Shown here: positions 50,846 to 59,361 of the stretch, piece after piece
How positions within the stretch are numbered: position 1 is the stretch's first letter
How the letters are laid out: the number at the start of each line of letters is the position of its first letter
Assembly (NCBI RefSeq): GCF_000519205.1
Contig: NZ_JAFB01000013.1
Location: forward strand, 205,717 to 269,716
Length of the DNA: 64,000 nucleotides
Source of the DNA: Amycolatopsis taiwanensis DSM 45107
GTDB lineage: Bacteria; Actinomycetota; Actinomycetes; Mycobacteriales; Pseudonocardiaceae
Direction: 5' to 3'
Position numbers and translations under genes: made by a program
Notes under the pieces: model-generated
Database searches by the model: none
What the model was told of the DNA's origin: nothing
Seen by the model: only the letters and a program-made list of their open reading frames with translations

Positions 50846-52813
50846 GTGAGCAACGACGCGCAAACTCCAGAAGTGCTGTGGCGCCCCTCGGCCGAAGAGA
50901 TCGCCGGCAGTCGCATCCAGGGCTTTCGCGATTGGCTGAAGACCGAGCGGGACGTACAAACCTCCGATTACGACGAGTTGTGGCGGTTTTCCGTTGACGA
51001 GCCGGACCGGTTCTGGGGCGCGCTCGCCGAGTTTCTCGGCGTGCGCTGGCACGACCAGCCGGCCGAAGTGCTCGCGGACGCGCGCATGCCGGGCGCGCGC
51101 TGGTTTCCCGGCGGCACCCTGAACTACGCGGAACATGCGCTGACCGGTCCGGCCGACGACGACCTCGCGGTGATCTTCCAGCGGGAGGACGGGGCCGGTG
51201 GTGAGCTCACCTACGGCCGGCTGCGCGAGCAGGTCGCGGCGGCGCGGGCCGCGCTGGTCGAGTTCGGGGTCGGCAAGGGCGACCGGGTGGTCGCGCTGGC
51301 GCCGAACTGCCCGCAGACGCTCGTCGCGTTCCTCGCGACGGCGAGCCTCGGCGCGATCTGGTCGTCGTGCTCACCCGACTTCGGCGTGCGCGCGGCGGTC
51401 GACCGGTTCAACCAGATCGAGCCGAAGGTGCTCCTCGCCGTGAACGGCTACGTCTACAATGGACGATCGTTCGACGTGCGGCCAACGATCAACCAGTTAC
51501 GCGACGAGATCCCATCACTGGCGGTGACCCTGCTCGTCGACTACCTCGGCGGCGGGACCCTCGACGGTGCGCTGGACTGGGACGCCACCCTGGCCCGGTA
51601 CGAGGGCGCCAAGCCGGCGTTCGAACCGGTGCCGTTCGACCATCCGCTGTGGGTGCTCTACTCGTCGGGGACCACCGGACTGCCCAAGGGCATCGTGCAC
51701 GGTCATGGCGGCATCGTCGTGGAACACCTCAAGGCGGCCGCGCTGCAGATGGACCTGCGGCCGGGGGACCGGTTCTTCTGGTTCACCACCACCGGCTGGA
51801 TGATGTGGAACTTCCTGATCGGCGGCCTGCTGGTCGGTGCCACGATCGTGCTCTACGACGGCAGCCCCGGTCATCCGGACCTCAACGCGCTGTGGCGGCT
51901 GGCCGAACGGCACCGCATCACCTACTTCGGTACGTCCGCACCGTTCATCCAGAGCTGCCTGAAGGCCCACCTGCAACCGGCGAAGCACTACGACCTGTCC
52001 GCGCTGCGGGCGATCGGTTCGACCGGGGCGCCGCTGAGCGTGGAAGGGTTCCGCTGGATCGTCGACGAGATCGGCGCGGGCGTGCAGATTTGTTCCGTGT
52101 CCGGCGGCACGGACCTGTGCGCGGCGTTCGTCGCCGCCGCACCCGACGTGCCGGTGTGGCTGGGCGAACTGTCCTGCCGGGCGCTGGGCGCCGCGGTGTC
52201 CGCCTTCGACGAGGACGGAAAGGCCGTCGTCGAGGAGGTCGGGGAGCTGGTGGTCACGCAGCCCATGCCGTCGATGCCGGTGTTCTTCTGGAACGATCCG
52301 GACGGTTCGCGGCTGCGCGAGGCATACTTCGACCACTACCCGGGCGTGTGGCGGCACGGCGACTGGATCCGGATCACCCGGCGCGGCTCGGCGGTGATCT
52401 ATGGGCGCAGTGACTCGACGCTCAACCGGGGCGGGGTCCGGATGGGGACCGCGGAGTTCTACCGGATCGTCGAGGGATTCGACGAGGTCGCCGATTCGCT
52501 CGTGATTGATACCTCCGGCGCGGGGAACACCGAGGGCGAACTGTTGTGTTTCGTGGTGATGGCGCGGGGCGCGTCCCTGTCCGAGGTCGAACCACGACTT
52601 CGGCGGGAACTGCGCGGGGCGCTGTCCCCGCGGCATGTGCCGGACCGGTTCGTCGAGGTGGGTGACGTGCCTCGCACCCTTAACGGTAAAAAGTGCGAGG
52701 TCCCGGTCAAGAAGATCCTGACCGGAACCGCGCCCGAGCGGGCGATCAGCAAAGAGGCACTGGCGAACCCGGCTGCGCTGCGGCCGTTCGTGGAGTTCGC
52801 CGGCTTGAGGTAA
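50846..52813 (+). CDS. Acetoacetate-CoA ligase
   Basis: A 655-residue adenylate-forming enzyme. The N-terminal ACAS-type lid is followed by the AMP-binding motif LYSSGTTGLPKGIVHGHGG and C-terminal GRSDSTLNRGGVRMGTAEFY, with a Lys in the final LNGKKCEVPVKK region. Overall layout and length fit acetoacetyl-CoA synthetase, which activates acetoacetate for lipid or polyketide use. Start GTG 50846. The MprF-type gene follows 12 bp after the stop, so they form an operon. Confidence 0.9.
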   Translation: MSNDAQTPEVLWRPSAEEIAGSRIQGFRDWLKTERDVQTSDYDELWRFSVDEPDRFWGALAEFLGVRWHDQPAEVLADARMPGARWFPGGTLNYAEHALTGPADDDLAVIFQREDGAGGELTYGRLREQVAAARAALVEFGVGKGDRVVALAPNCPQTLVAFLATASLGAIWSSCSPDFGVRAAVDRFNQIEPKVLLAVNGYVYNGRSFDVRPTINQLRDEIPSLAVTLLVDYLGGGTLDGALDWDATLARYEGAKPAFEPVPFDHPLWVLYSSGTTGLPKGIVHGHGGIVVEHLKAAALQMDLRPGDRFFWFTTTGWMMWNFLIGGLLVGATIVLYDGSPGHPDLNALWRLAERHRITYFGTSAPFIQSCLKAHLQPAKHYDLSALRAIGSTGAPLSVEGFRWIVDEIGAGVQICSVSGGTDLCAAFVAAAPDVPVWLGELSCRALGAAVSAFDEDGKAVVEEVGELVVTQPMPSMPVFFWNDPDGSRLREAYFDHYPGVWRHGDWIRITRRGSAVIYGRSDSTLNRGGVRMGTAEFYRIVEGFDEVADSLVIDTSGAGNTEGELLCFVVMARGASLSEVEPRLRRELRGALSPRHVPDRFVEVGDVPRTLNGKKCEVPVKKILTGTAPERAISKEALANPAALRPFVEFAGLR

Positions 52814-52825
52814 GGGGGACGACGG

Positions 52826-54661
52826 TTGGCCGGTCGCAGGCGGTTGGACACCGTGGGGGAGGAGCCGATCGCGGAGGGCAAGGGACGCGAGCAGAGCGAC
52901 GCCGTCCCGGACGGGCCCTCTGCTGTCAACGGTTCGCGGAGCGCGGCGGCCGGTGAGGAACGCCGGCCGGCCGTCTGGCGGCTGACCGGCGCCGTGTCGG
53001 TGGTCGTGATCACCTGGGTGACCAGGCTGGTCGGCCTCCTCACGGTGCTCTCGGTCGTGCTGCCGCTGGGGCGGCGTGGGATGCGTGGGCACGTCGCCCA
53101 GTGGTTGACGCTGCCCCAGGAGGCCACCACCGCGGCCGCCGCCGTCGCGGTGGTCACCGGGGTGTTGTTGATGATGCTGGCGTCCGGGCTGCGGCGGCGC
53201 AAGCGGCGGGCGTGGCAACTGACTCTGGCCGCGAGCCTGCTGGTCGCGGTGTCGCACGTCGGCTTGCGGCATCTGTTCGGGGCTCCAGGGCTCGTGTCGG
53301 TGGCGCTCGCGGTGGCGCTGCTGGTGAACCGGCGGTACTTCATCGCGTTGCCCGATCCGGTGACCGGCAGGTGGCGCGCCGTCCGGGTGTTCGTGCAGCT
53401 GGTCGTCGCCGGGCTGCTGATCAACTTCACGCTGCTGACCGTCGCGCCGGCCCGGCTGCTCACCCCGTTGAACTTCCAGGACCGATTCACCGAATCAGCG
53501 CTCGCGCTGATCGGCGTCAGCGGACCTGCTGAGTTCCACGTGACCTGGCTCGATGACCTGGTCGCGAGCATCGGCCTGCTGTTCGGCCTTGGCGCCGTGC
53601 TGCTCGCGGCGTACTTCCTGCTCCGGTCGGCCGAGCCGGCGCCGCACCTGTCGGAAGCGGAGAAGGAACGCCTGCGGACCCTGCTGGCCCGGCACGGTGA
53701 GCGCGACTCGCTGGGCTACTTCGCGCTCCGGGACGACAAGTTCGTCGTCTTCTCGAAGACCGGGAAAGCGGCCGTGACCTATCGGGTGATCGCCGGCGCG
53801 GCGGTGGCCTCCGGTGACCCGCTGGGCGACAGCGAGGCGTGGCCAGGAGCGATCGAGGAGTTCCTGGACGTGTGCCGGCGGTACGGCTGGGTGCCGTCGG
53901 TGATGGGCTGCTCCGAACTGGGGGCGACGGTGTGGTCGCGATACGGCCTGGACGTGCTGGAAATCGGTGACGAAGCGATCGTGGACGTGGACACCTTCAC
54001 CCTCGACGGGCGAGCGATGCGAGGCGTCCGGCAGGCGGTGTCGAGGACCAGGCGGGCCGGCTACGAGGTGCGGGTGCGGCAGGCCGACGAGATCGATGGC
54101 GAGGAACGGGCCCGGCTCGAAGCGCTGGCGGCCCACTGGCGCGGCAGCGACACGGAACGGGGCTTCTCGATGGCGCTGGGCCGCATGGGCGACCCCGGTG
54201 CGGTGATCGTCACCGCCGAACAGCAGGGACAGGTCCGCGGCCTACTGCAGTTCGTACCCTGGGGCCGGCACGGGCTGTCCCTCGACGTGATGCGCCGCGA
54301 CCGCGCCGCCGACAACGGGGTCAACGAGCTGATGATCTCCGAACTCCTGCTCACCGCCCGCGAAGGGCACGTGAAACACGTCTCCCTCAACTTCGCCGCC
54401 TTCCGGAAACTGATGGAGCAGGGCCAGCGAATCGGCGCCGGCCCGGTCGCGCGCCTGTCGGCCAAGGTGCTGCACTGGGCGTCGCGCTGGGTCCAGATCG
54501 AGACGCTCTACCGGTTCAACGCGAAGTTCCAACCCCGCTGGCTGCCGCGATACCTTGTCTACCCCGGCGTCCGCGAACTGCCCCGCGTCGGCGTCGCCGT
54601 GTTCGAGGCCGAAGGCCTCGGCGGCCGTTCGCGCTGGTTGATGCGCATGCTGCGGAGATGA
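52826..54661 (+). CDS. MprF-type phosphatidylglycerol aminoacyltransferase (DUF2156)
   Basis: A 611-residue protein starting at TTG 52826. After a polar 50-residue N-terminus it has about six transmembrane helices to about residue 270. A cytosolic double-GNAT domain follows (YFALRDDKFVVFSKTGKAAVTYRV, MGCSELGATVWSRYGL, FSMALGRMGDPGAVIV, SLNFAAFRKLME). This DUF2156 domain transfers Lys or Ala from tRNA to phosphatidylglycerol and lowers surface charge. Unlike mycobacterial LysX it has no fused lysyl-tRNA synthetase. Confidence 0.85.
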   Translation: MAGRRRLDTVGEEPIAEGKGREQSDAVPDGPSAVNGSRSAAAGEERRPAVWRLTGAVSVVVITWVTRLVGLLTVLSVVLPLGRRGMRGHVAQWLTLPQEATTAAAAVAVVTGVLLMMLASGLRRRKRRAWQLTLAASLLVAVSHVGLRHLFGAPGLVSVALAVALLVNRRYFIALPDPVTGRWRAVRVFVQLVVAGLLINFTLLTVAPARLLTPLNFQDRFTESALALIGVSGPAEFHVTWLDDLVASIGLLFGLGAVLLAAYFLLRSAEPAPHLSEAEKERLRTLLARHGERDSLGYFALRDDKFVVFSKTGKAAVTYRVIAGAAVASGDPLGDSEAWPGAIEEFLDVCRRYGWVPSVMGCSELGATVWSRYGLDVLEIGDEAIVDVDTFTLDGRAMRGVRQAVSRTRRAGYEVRVRQADEIDGEERARLEALAAHWRGSDTERGFSMALGRMGDPGAVIVTAEQQGQVRGLLQFVPWGRHGLSLDVMRRDRAADNGVNELMISELLLTAREGHVKHVSLNFAAFRKLMEQGQRIGAGPVARLSAKVLHWASRWVQIETLYRFNAKFQPRWLPRYLVYPGVRELPRVGVAVFEAEGLGGRSRWLMRMLRR

Positions 54662-54724
54662 GGGGGTGCTTTGCCGGGGCCGCAACCGCATGTGTAGGCT
54701 ATCGACGCAGTGGTCGTTGATCCG

Positions 54725-54814
54725 GGAGGCTTCGCCTAGTCTGGTCTATGGCGCCGCACTGCTAATGCGGTTGGGGGTGACCCCCCCTCCCGGGTTCAAA
54801 TCCCGGAGCCTCCG
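54725..54814 (+). tRNA. tRNA-Ser (GCT anticodon)
   Basis: A 90-nt class II tRNA. GGAGGCT pairs with AGCCTCC, anticodon loop CTGCTAA (GCT) lies between CGCA and TGCG, the long variable arm is GGGGGTGACCCCCC, and the T arm is GGGTTCAAATCCC. Confidence 0.96.
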
Positions 54815-54856
54815 CTCAGCACCGGCACGCCGCGTGCTAAGTTGATAACTGAACAA

Positions 54857-54929
54857 GCGCCCGTAGCTCAACGGATAGAGCATCTGACTACGGATCAGAA
54901 GGTTAGGGGTTCGAATCCCTTCGGGCGCA
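54857..54929 (+). tRNA. tRNA-Arg (ACG anticodon), integration site
   Basis: A 73-nt tRNA. GCGCCCG pairs with CGGGCGC, anticodon stem TCTGA/TCAGA encloses CTACGGA (ACG), T arm GGGGTTCGAATCCC. A tyrosine integrase gene starts 127 bp downstream, so its 3' end is the probable attachment site of the element. Confidence 0.96.
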
Positions 54930-54947
54930 CGTCTGGTTGAGACAGCA

Positions 54948-54982
54948 GAAACCCCCTCTTACCAGGGGGTTTCTTCTTTTTC
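54948..54982 (+). terminator. Rho-independent terminator after tRNA-Arg
   Basis: GAAACCCCCT and AGGGGGTTTC form a 10-bp stem with a 6-nt loop, followed by the T-rich run TTCTTTTT. Confidence 0.85.
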
Positions 54983-55008
54983 AAGATCCGGCCGACTCTC
55001 GAGATGTT

Positions 55009-55033
55009 GATCTTCATCCACAGTCTCATCCAC
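55009..55033 (+). repeat. Candidate integrase arm site, left
   Basis: TCATCCAC occurs twice (55014-55021, 55026-55033), 12 bp apart. The whole 25-bp block matches 62919-62943 at 24 of 25 positions. Confidence 0.6.
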
Positions 55034-55055
55034 CAGGGTTGCTAGCGTCACATCC

Positions 55056-56456
55056 ATGGGCAGTCCGAATGGTGCCGCTGGGGGTCGGAAGAGAGGGAGC
55101 ATCCGACGTCTCGGGAACGTGCTTCAGGTCCGCGTGTCGGCGGGCAAGGACCCGGCGACTGGCGAGCGCTTGGTCTTGGTCGAGTCGGCGCGGATCGAGA
55201 AGCCTGGGAACGAGCGGTCCGAACGGGCCGCGCAGAAGGACGCCGAGAAGATCCTCACTCGGCTTCAGGGCGAGGCGGACTCGCTGAAGGTGGCCCGGAC
55301 CAAGTCGACGTTCGGCGCGCTGCTCGACCGCTGGCTCATCCAGCACGAGCTGGACGCGACGACCCGCATGAACTACGAGTGGATCATCCGGGACCACATC
55401 CGCCCCGTCCTCGGCGACGTCCCCCTTCTCCTGCTCACACGGGACGCGTCCGAACGCCTGGAGCGGTTCTACGCCGATCTCCGGCGGTGCCGGGTCCGTT
55501 GCAACGGAAAGCCGTTCATTGAGCACCGCGTCGATGGTCCACATCAGTGCCGGACGGTGAAGCACCGCTACCCACCGGGCCGCCCGCCCGCCGGCGGCCA
55601 CGGCGACCACGACTGCAAGGCGGCCGGCTGCACCGTGATCGAGTGCGGCCCGCACAAATGCAAGCCCTACTCGGCTTCCACAGTCCGTCAAGTCCACGCG
55701 ATCATCAGCGGCGCTCTCAGCGCGGCCGTCCGTTGGGGCTGGATTGCGTACAACCCAGCGCCGTCCGTGCGTTTGCCCGCCAAGCGTCGGCCTCAGCCCA
55801 AGCCGCCCTCGGTCGAGGACATGGCCCGCATCATCGAGGCCGCGAACGAGGCGAGCACGGAGTGGGGCACCTACGTCTGGCTGTCCGCCGTGACCGGCGC
55901 CCGCCGCGGCGAGGTTGTTGCACTGCAATGGGAGGACGTCGACCTCAAGGCTGGCGTGGTCGTCTTGGACGAGAACTATGTGCGCGGACCGGACGGAATG
56001 TTTCTCAAGGACACCAAGACCCACCAAGGCCGTCGTGTGTCCCTCGATCCCGAGACCGTAACCCTGCTCCGGCAACACAAAGACGCCGCCGCGAAGCAGT
56101 TGCGGCTACTTGGCCTGGAGCTCACCGGCAAGACATGGCTGTTCTCGGCGCGGGCAGACCTCAGCGTGCCTCGCGACCCGAGTTCGTTGACGAGACGGTA
56201 TAGCCGGTTGGTTGAGAAGCTCGACATTCAGACGCAGCTCAAGGAGCTTCGCCACTACTCCGCAACCGAGTTGCTCACCGCCGGCGTCGACCTCCGCACC
56301 GTGGCCGGCCGCCTGGGGCACGGCGACGGCACGACAACCCTTCGACACTACGCGGCTTGGGTCGGCGCGGCTGACAAGGCTGCCGCTGCCACAATCGCCA
56401 GCAGAATGCCGAAGCGGAGGCCCACAGAGTCAAGTCAACCCGTGGACCCGAATTAG
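55056..56456 (+). CDS. Tyrosine site-specific integrase
   Basis: A 466-residue recombinase with an N-terminal AP2-like region, a SAM-like core-binding domain (STFGALLDRWLIQHE), and the catalytic domain: R283 (TGARRGEVV), ELRHYSATELL (box II Arg, but the usual His two residues earlier is Lys), LGHGDGTTTL, and nucleophile Y432 (LRHYAAW). A Cys/His-rich insert at about 150-205 (HQCRTVKH...HDCKAAGCTVIECGPHKC) could bind zinc. ATG 55056. It lies just after tRNA-Arg, as in AICE-type integrative elements. No excisionase gene was seen. Confidence 0.92.
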   Translation: MGSPNGAAGGRKRGSIRRLGNVLQVRVSAGKDPATGERLVLVESARIEKPGNERSERAAQKDAEKILTRLQGEADSLKVARTKSTFGALLDRWLIQHELDATTRMNYEWIIRDHIRPVLGDVPLLLLTRDASERLERFYADLRRCRVRCNGKPFIEHRVDGPHQCRTVKHRYPPGRPPAGGHGDHDCKAAGCTVIECGPHKCKPYSASTVRQVHAIISGALSAAVRWGWIAYNPAPSVRLPAKRRPQPKPPSVEDMARIIEAANEASTEWGTYVWLSAVTGARRGEVVALQWEDVDLKAGVVVLDENYVRGPDGMFLKDTKTHQGRRVSLDPETVTLLRQHKDAAAKQLRLLGLELTGKTWLFSARADLSVPRDPSSLTRRYSRLVEKLDIQTQLKELRHYSATELLTAGVDLRTVAGRLGHGDGTTTLRHYAAWVGAADKAAAATIASRMPKRRPTESSQPVDPN

Positions 56457-56547
56457 AGTGCTGGTCACTGGTGTCTTGCGCTGGACGTCCTGCGGCCAAT
56501 GCACATGAGCGACGAGAGACCGGACACTTGTCCCAGCGTCTCTGTGA

Positions 56548-57546
56548 CTACTTGTACGACCACATGTCCGGGGCGGGGTTGTGAAGGCCTTGATCACATA
56601 GGGCGACGTCTGGACCCGCTGCGAAGACCTGCGACAGTTCGACGCAGCAGCCAGGAGGTTTTATGTACTCGCCCCGGGGCGTTCGCTGTGAGCAGCGAAT
56701 CCGCGCTTGCGTCCGTCGCCGAAACTTCTTGGTCCGGGGTAGTCGCTCGCGCTGCTTTTCGCTGGCGAAGATCATGCGCTCACGACCTTGTTCGACCCCA
56801 TCACGCACCATGCTCACGAGTTTGCCAGTAGCCGGGCGTATGACCGCTTTCTCGCCTACGAGGTTGTTGCTTAGAGCCACGACGCGATACGGACTGACCG
56901 GCCATACGACGTACGGTGCGTCCAGTAGGCTCGGGCTGATGTTGCGTCTGAACGGGACAAATACCGGCGCGTCGCAGGTCATGAATCGACCTTCCGGATC
57001 ATGCCACACCTCTATTTGGCGAGTGGTAAGCACGTCGGCTGCGTCCCACATCGCCGAGAATAACAACTTGGTGTGAAAGCCCGCTGCTAAGTGCGGGTTT
57101 GCAGGGTCGTCCCACGACGCGACCCCACCCGGATCCTGGGCGACGTGCCATGCGTTGTACTGCTGGTGAAGCCGGCGCTCCTGCAAGGTGCGCATACGCT
57201 GGACCGCCATCGTGACCCCGAGTGCGATCAGGTCGTCAAACTGCAGCTCTTCGGGGTCTTCAAGTCGATTGAATAAGGTCTGCACCCGCCGAAGCTCGGT
57301 GTCTACGACGCCGAACAGCAGCTCCACCCGATTGTGGGCAGCGCCGTCCGGCCCGACGACCCGGTAGAAGTTCTCTTCCACGCAGACTTTCGTCAGACCA
57401 AGTGGCTTAACCACTCCCGTGACCGTGTCGAGGGCCCAAACTCGCTTACCGTCGAACGACCATTGGCGAAGGTATGCCTTCGGGACGTAGTGGTGCCGGC
57501 GACTGCGTGTGTCCGCGGCCTCCTGCAGGCTCAACAGTTCGTCCAT
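56548..57546 (-). CDS. DUF4238 domain protein
   Basis: A 332-residue protein from ATG 57546. The hallmark RRHHYVPKAYLRQWSFDGKRVWALD near the N-terminus defines DUF4238, a family of unknown function common on mobile elements and suspected in defence or toxin roles. Later segments include PHLAAGFHTKLLFSAMWDA and a Cys-rich C-terminal end. The frame is open to GTG 57669, adding 41 residues of natural-looking sequence, so the true start is uncertain. It is convergent with the integrase. Confidence 0.78.
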   Translation of the reverse strand: MDELLSLQEAADTRSRRHHYVPKAYLRQWSFDGKRVWALDTVTGVVKPLGLTKVCVEENFYRVVGPDGAAHNRVELLFGVVDTELRRVQTLFNRLEDPEELQFDDLIALGVTMAVQRMRTLQERRLHQQYNAWHVAQDPGGVASWDDPANPHLAAGFHTKLLFSAMWDAADVLTTRQIEVWHDPEGRFMTCDAPVFVPFRRNISPSLLDAPYVVWPVSPYRVVALSNNLVGEKAVIRPATGKLVSMVRDGVEQGRERMIFASEKQRERLPRTKKFRRRTQARIRCSQRTPRGEYIKPPGCCVELSQVFAAGPDVALCDQGLHNPAPDMWSYK

Positions 57547-57858
57547 GTACTTCCGGGCACGTCCGTGCAGCGACTTGCCCCCCGCGGTAACCGGCACCTG
57601 CCCCCACGGGTTCCGGATCTGCTGAACCAACTTCCAGTCATTGGCCTGGAAGCCTGAATCCGTCCACACACCGCTACCGTGGCCAGGGACACCGACAGGC
57701 GGGCGGTCAACGGGTCGATCCCCGCCCGGTCCCCGGCTTCCTCCATGAACACTGTGGTCGGCTCGAGTATTGGCGCGTTGGGCGGCCGGTCTCGGGCCAC
57801 GCTTGTCGCAAGCCCGTCGTCTTTGGCCAGCGCGGCCGGTGAGCTGGCGGGCAATGTT
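57547..57858. other. 312-bp gap with protein-like fragments
   Basis: On the minus strand the frame upstream of the DUF4238 start stays open to 57669. A second frame from about 57835 to 57670 gives natural-looking sequence (PILEPTTVFMEEAGDRAGID). The two may belong to one gene broken by a frameshift near 57670, or the DUF4238 protein may have lost an N-terminal extension. No ribosome site settles it. Confidence 0.35.
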
Positions 57859-58167
57859 CTACCCGGGTTCCGGGGGCTCCAAGGCGGACCCTCGAGGACC
57901 GGGTTTCCGTGGCCCCTCCGGTAGGCGTGGGATTTCTTCCGCTTCGCGGGTGAAGGTTTCTTCGTCCTGCGTGCGGTACTTGCGTAGGAGCCGGGCGAGT
58001 TTCGCGCCGTCACGGGGAGCCGCCGCGACCAGGGCAGCGAGGAGTTGGGCGCGGCTGGTGTTCTCTCCTGCCTGATTGGCGAGGTACAGCAGCAAGTCGA
58101 GGCGGTGGTCGACCTTCTCCGGCCAGTGAACGAGCGTGCTGCGCCGCCTTCCCCGGTGCAGTCTCAT
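57859..58167 (-). CDS. Hypothetical small protein of the mobile element
   Basis: A 102-residue protein. Basic N-terminus (RLHRGRRRSTLVHW) leads to EKVDHRLDLLLYLANQ and SRAQLLAALVAAAP, a layout like ribbon-helix-helix or small DNA-binding proteins, then a helical middle and a Pro-rich end. Divergent from the large kinase-family gene with 36 bp between them, so it may regulate that gene. ATG 58167. Family not recognised with certainty. Confidence 0.6.
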   Translation of the reverse strand: MRLHRGRRRSTLVHWPEKVDHRLDLLLYLANQAGENTSRAQLLAALVAAAPRDGAKLARLLRKYRTQDEETFTREAEEIPRLPEGPRKPGPRGSALEPPEPG

Positions 58168-58191
58168 CTCGCCTCCGCCACGTACTTAACC

Positions 58192-58206
58192 TATAATAAA
58201 CATATG
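58192..58206 (+). promoter_or_regulatory. Leaderless promoter of the 5-hmdU kinase-family gene
   Basis: A perfect TATAAT at 58192-58197 ends 6 bases before ATG 58204, so transcription should start at the A of the ATG. No ribosome site exists upstream. The region is AT-rich against the surrounding GC. Confidence 0.65.
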
Positions 58207-59349
58207 ATGGCTGCCGGGATGAACAGCAAGTTTGCTGCGGATGATGGAGCCCTAATGCTGACGTTCGCACCGGGCGAGACGACGGCCGAAGCCACGCCGA
58301 TCAAGGTTGCGGGTCGTGTACTGAAACCGAGTCCGGTGTTCGATACCTACTGGCGGTTCGCGGCCGCCCGCCAAGAGGTGTACCTAGCGCGGGTGGAAGA
58401 CCGCCCGGGCCCATGGACCCATGATCCGATCCTGCTGAGGCACCGCTTCACCAACTGCTATCGGGCAGCGGACCGAGTCAGCCAGTACTTAATCTCCGAC
58501 GTGAGCTACGCCGGAGATCAGGCGTGGGACGAGGTGTTCTTCCGCACGATCGTCTTCAAACTGTTCAACCGGCTCTCCACGTGGCAGCTGCTGAGCGGAG
58601 CGCTCGGTGAGGTCCGGTGGGACGAGTATTCGTTCGACGTCTACAACGAGGTGTTGAGCTGCGCGTTCCAGGCCGGGGAGAAGTTGTACTCGGCTGCGTA
58701 TGTCATGCCGGCGCCGCGGCTGTCCGAAGTGCGCAAGCACAGCAACCACTTGCGGTTGATCGAACTGATGATGCGCTCATCGACGCCGCAGCGGATCCAG
58801 GACGCGGCCACGATGCAGGACGCTTTCGCTGTGCTGCGGGACTTTCCGGGCATGGGTGATTTTCTGGCCTATCAGTACTTGATCGACCTCAACTACTCGG
58901 CCGGCCTGGACTTCGACGAGATGGAGTTCGTCGTCCCAGGGCCCGGGGCGCGGGACGGGATCAGAAAGTGTTTCGGTCCCGCGTCCGCAGGGATCGAGCA
59001 CGACATCATCCGTTACATGGCTGATCAGCAAGAAGAACATTTCGACCGGCTCGGGTTGTCGTTCCCGGGCCTGTGGGGCAGACGACTCCAGCTGATCGAC
59101 TGCCAGAATCTGTTCTGCGAGGTTGACAAGTACGCGCGCGTGGCCCACCCGGAGGTTGCGGGCTTGTCGGGGCGCACGCGGATCAAACAGACCTTCCGAC
59201 GTGACTCCGCACCGGTCACAGCCTGGTTCCCGCCAAAATGGGGTATCAACGCCCGTATTGGTCAGTCCGCCCCGCGAATAGGGACCAAGACCGCTTGCCG
59301 CCGCGGGCAGATTACGCTGGAAGACCCGCTGCAACTGCAGCTGGGCTGA
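58204..59349 (+). CDS. 5-hmdU DNA kinase-helical / thymine pyrophosphorylase family protein
   Basis: A 381-residue protein. The sequence KPSPVFDTYWRFAAARQEVYLARVE, PGPWTHDPIL, FTNCYRAADRVSQYLI, AYVMPAPRL, DLNYSAGLDFDEMEFVVPGPGARDGI and CQNLFCEVDKYARVAHPE is that of the HMUDK-helical family (also named alpha-glutamyl/putrescinyl thymine pyrophosphorylase). In phages such proteins act on 5-hydroxymethyl-uracil in DNA hypermodification. No P-loop kinase domain is fused. It is convergent with the thymidylate-synthase-like gene, and the two products fit one pathway. Expected to be leaderless. Exact reaction unknown. Confidence 0.8.
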   Translation: MMAAGMNSKFAADDGALMLTFAPGETTAEATPIKVAGRVLKPSPVFDTYWRFAAARQEVYLARVEDRPGPWTHDPILLRHRFTNCYRAADRVSQYLISDVSYAGDQAWDEVFFRTIVFKLFNRLSTWQLLSGALGEVRWDEYSFDVYNEVLSCAFQAGEKLYSAAYVMPAPRLSEVRKHSNHLRLIELMMRSSTPQRIQDAATMQDAFAVLRDFPGMGDFLAYQYLIDLNYSAGLDFDEMEFVVPGPGARDGIRKCFGPASAGIEHDIIRYMADQQEEHFDRLGLSFPGLWGRRLQLIDCQNLFCEVDKYARVAHPEVAGLSGRTRIKQTFRRDSAPVTAWFPPKWGINARIGQSAPRIGTKTACRRGQITLEDPLQLQLG

Positions 59350-59361
59350 ACGAGACCTCCG

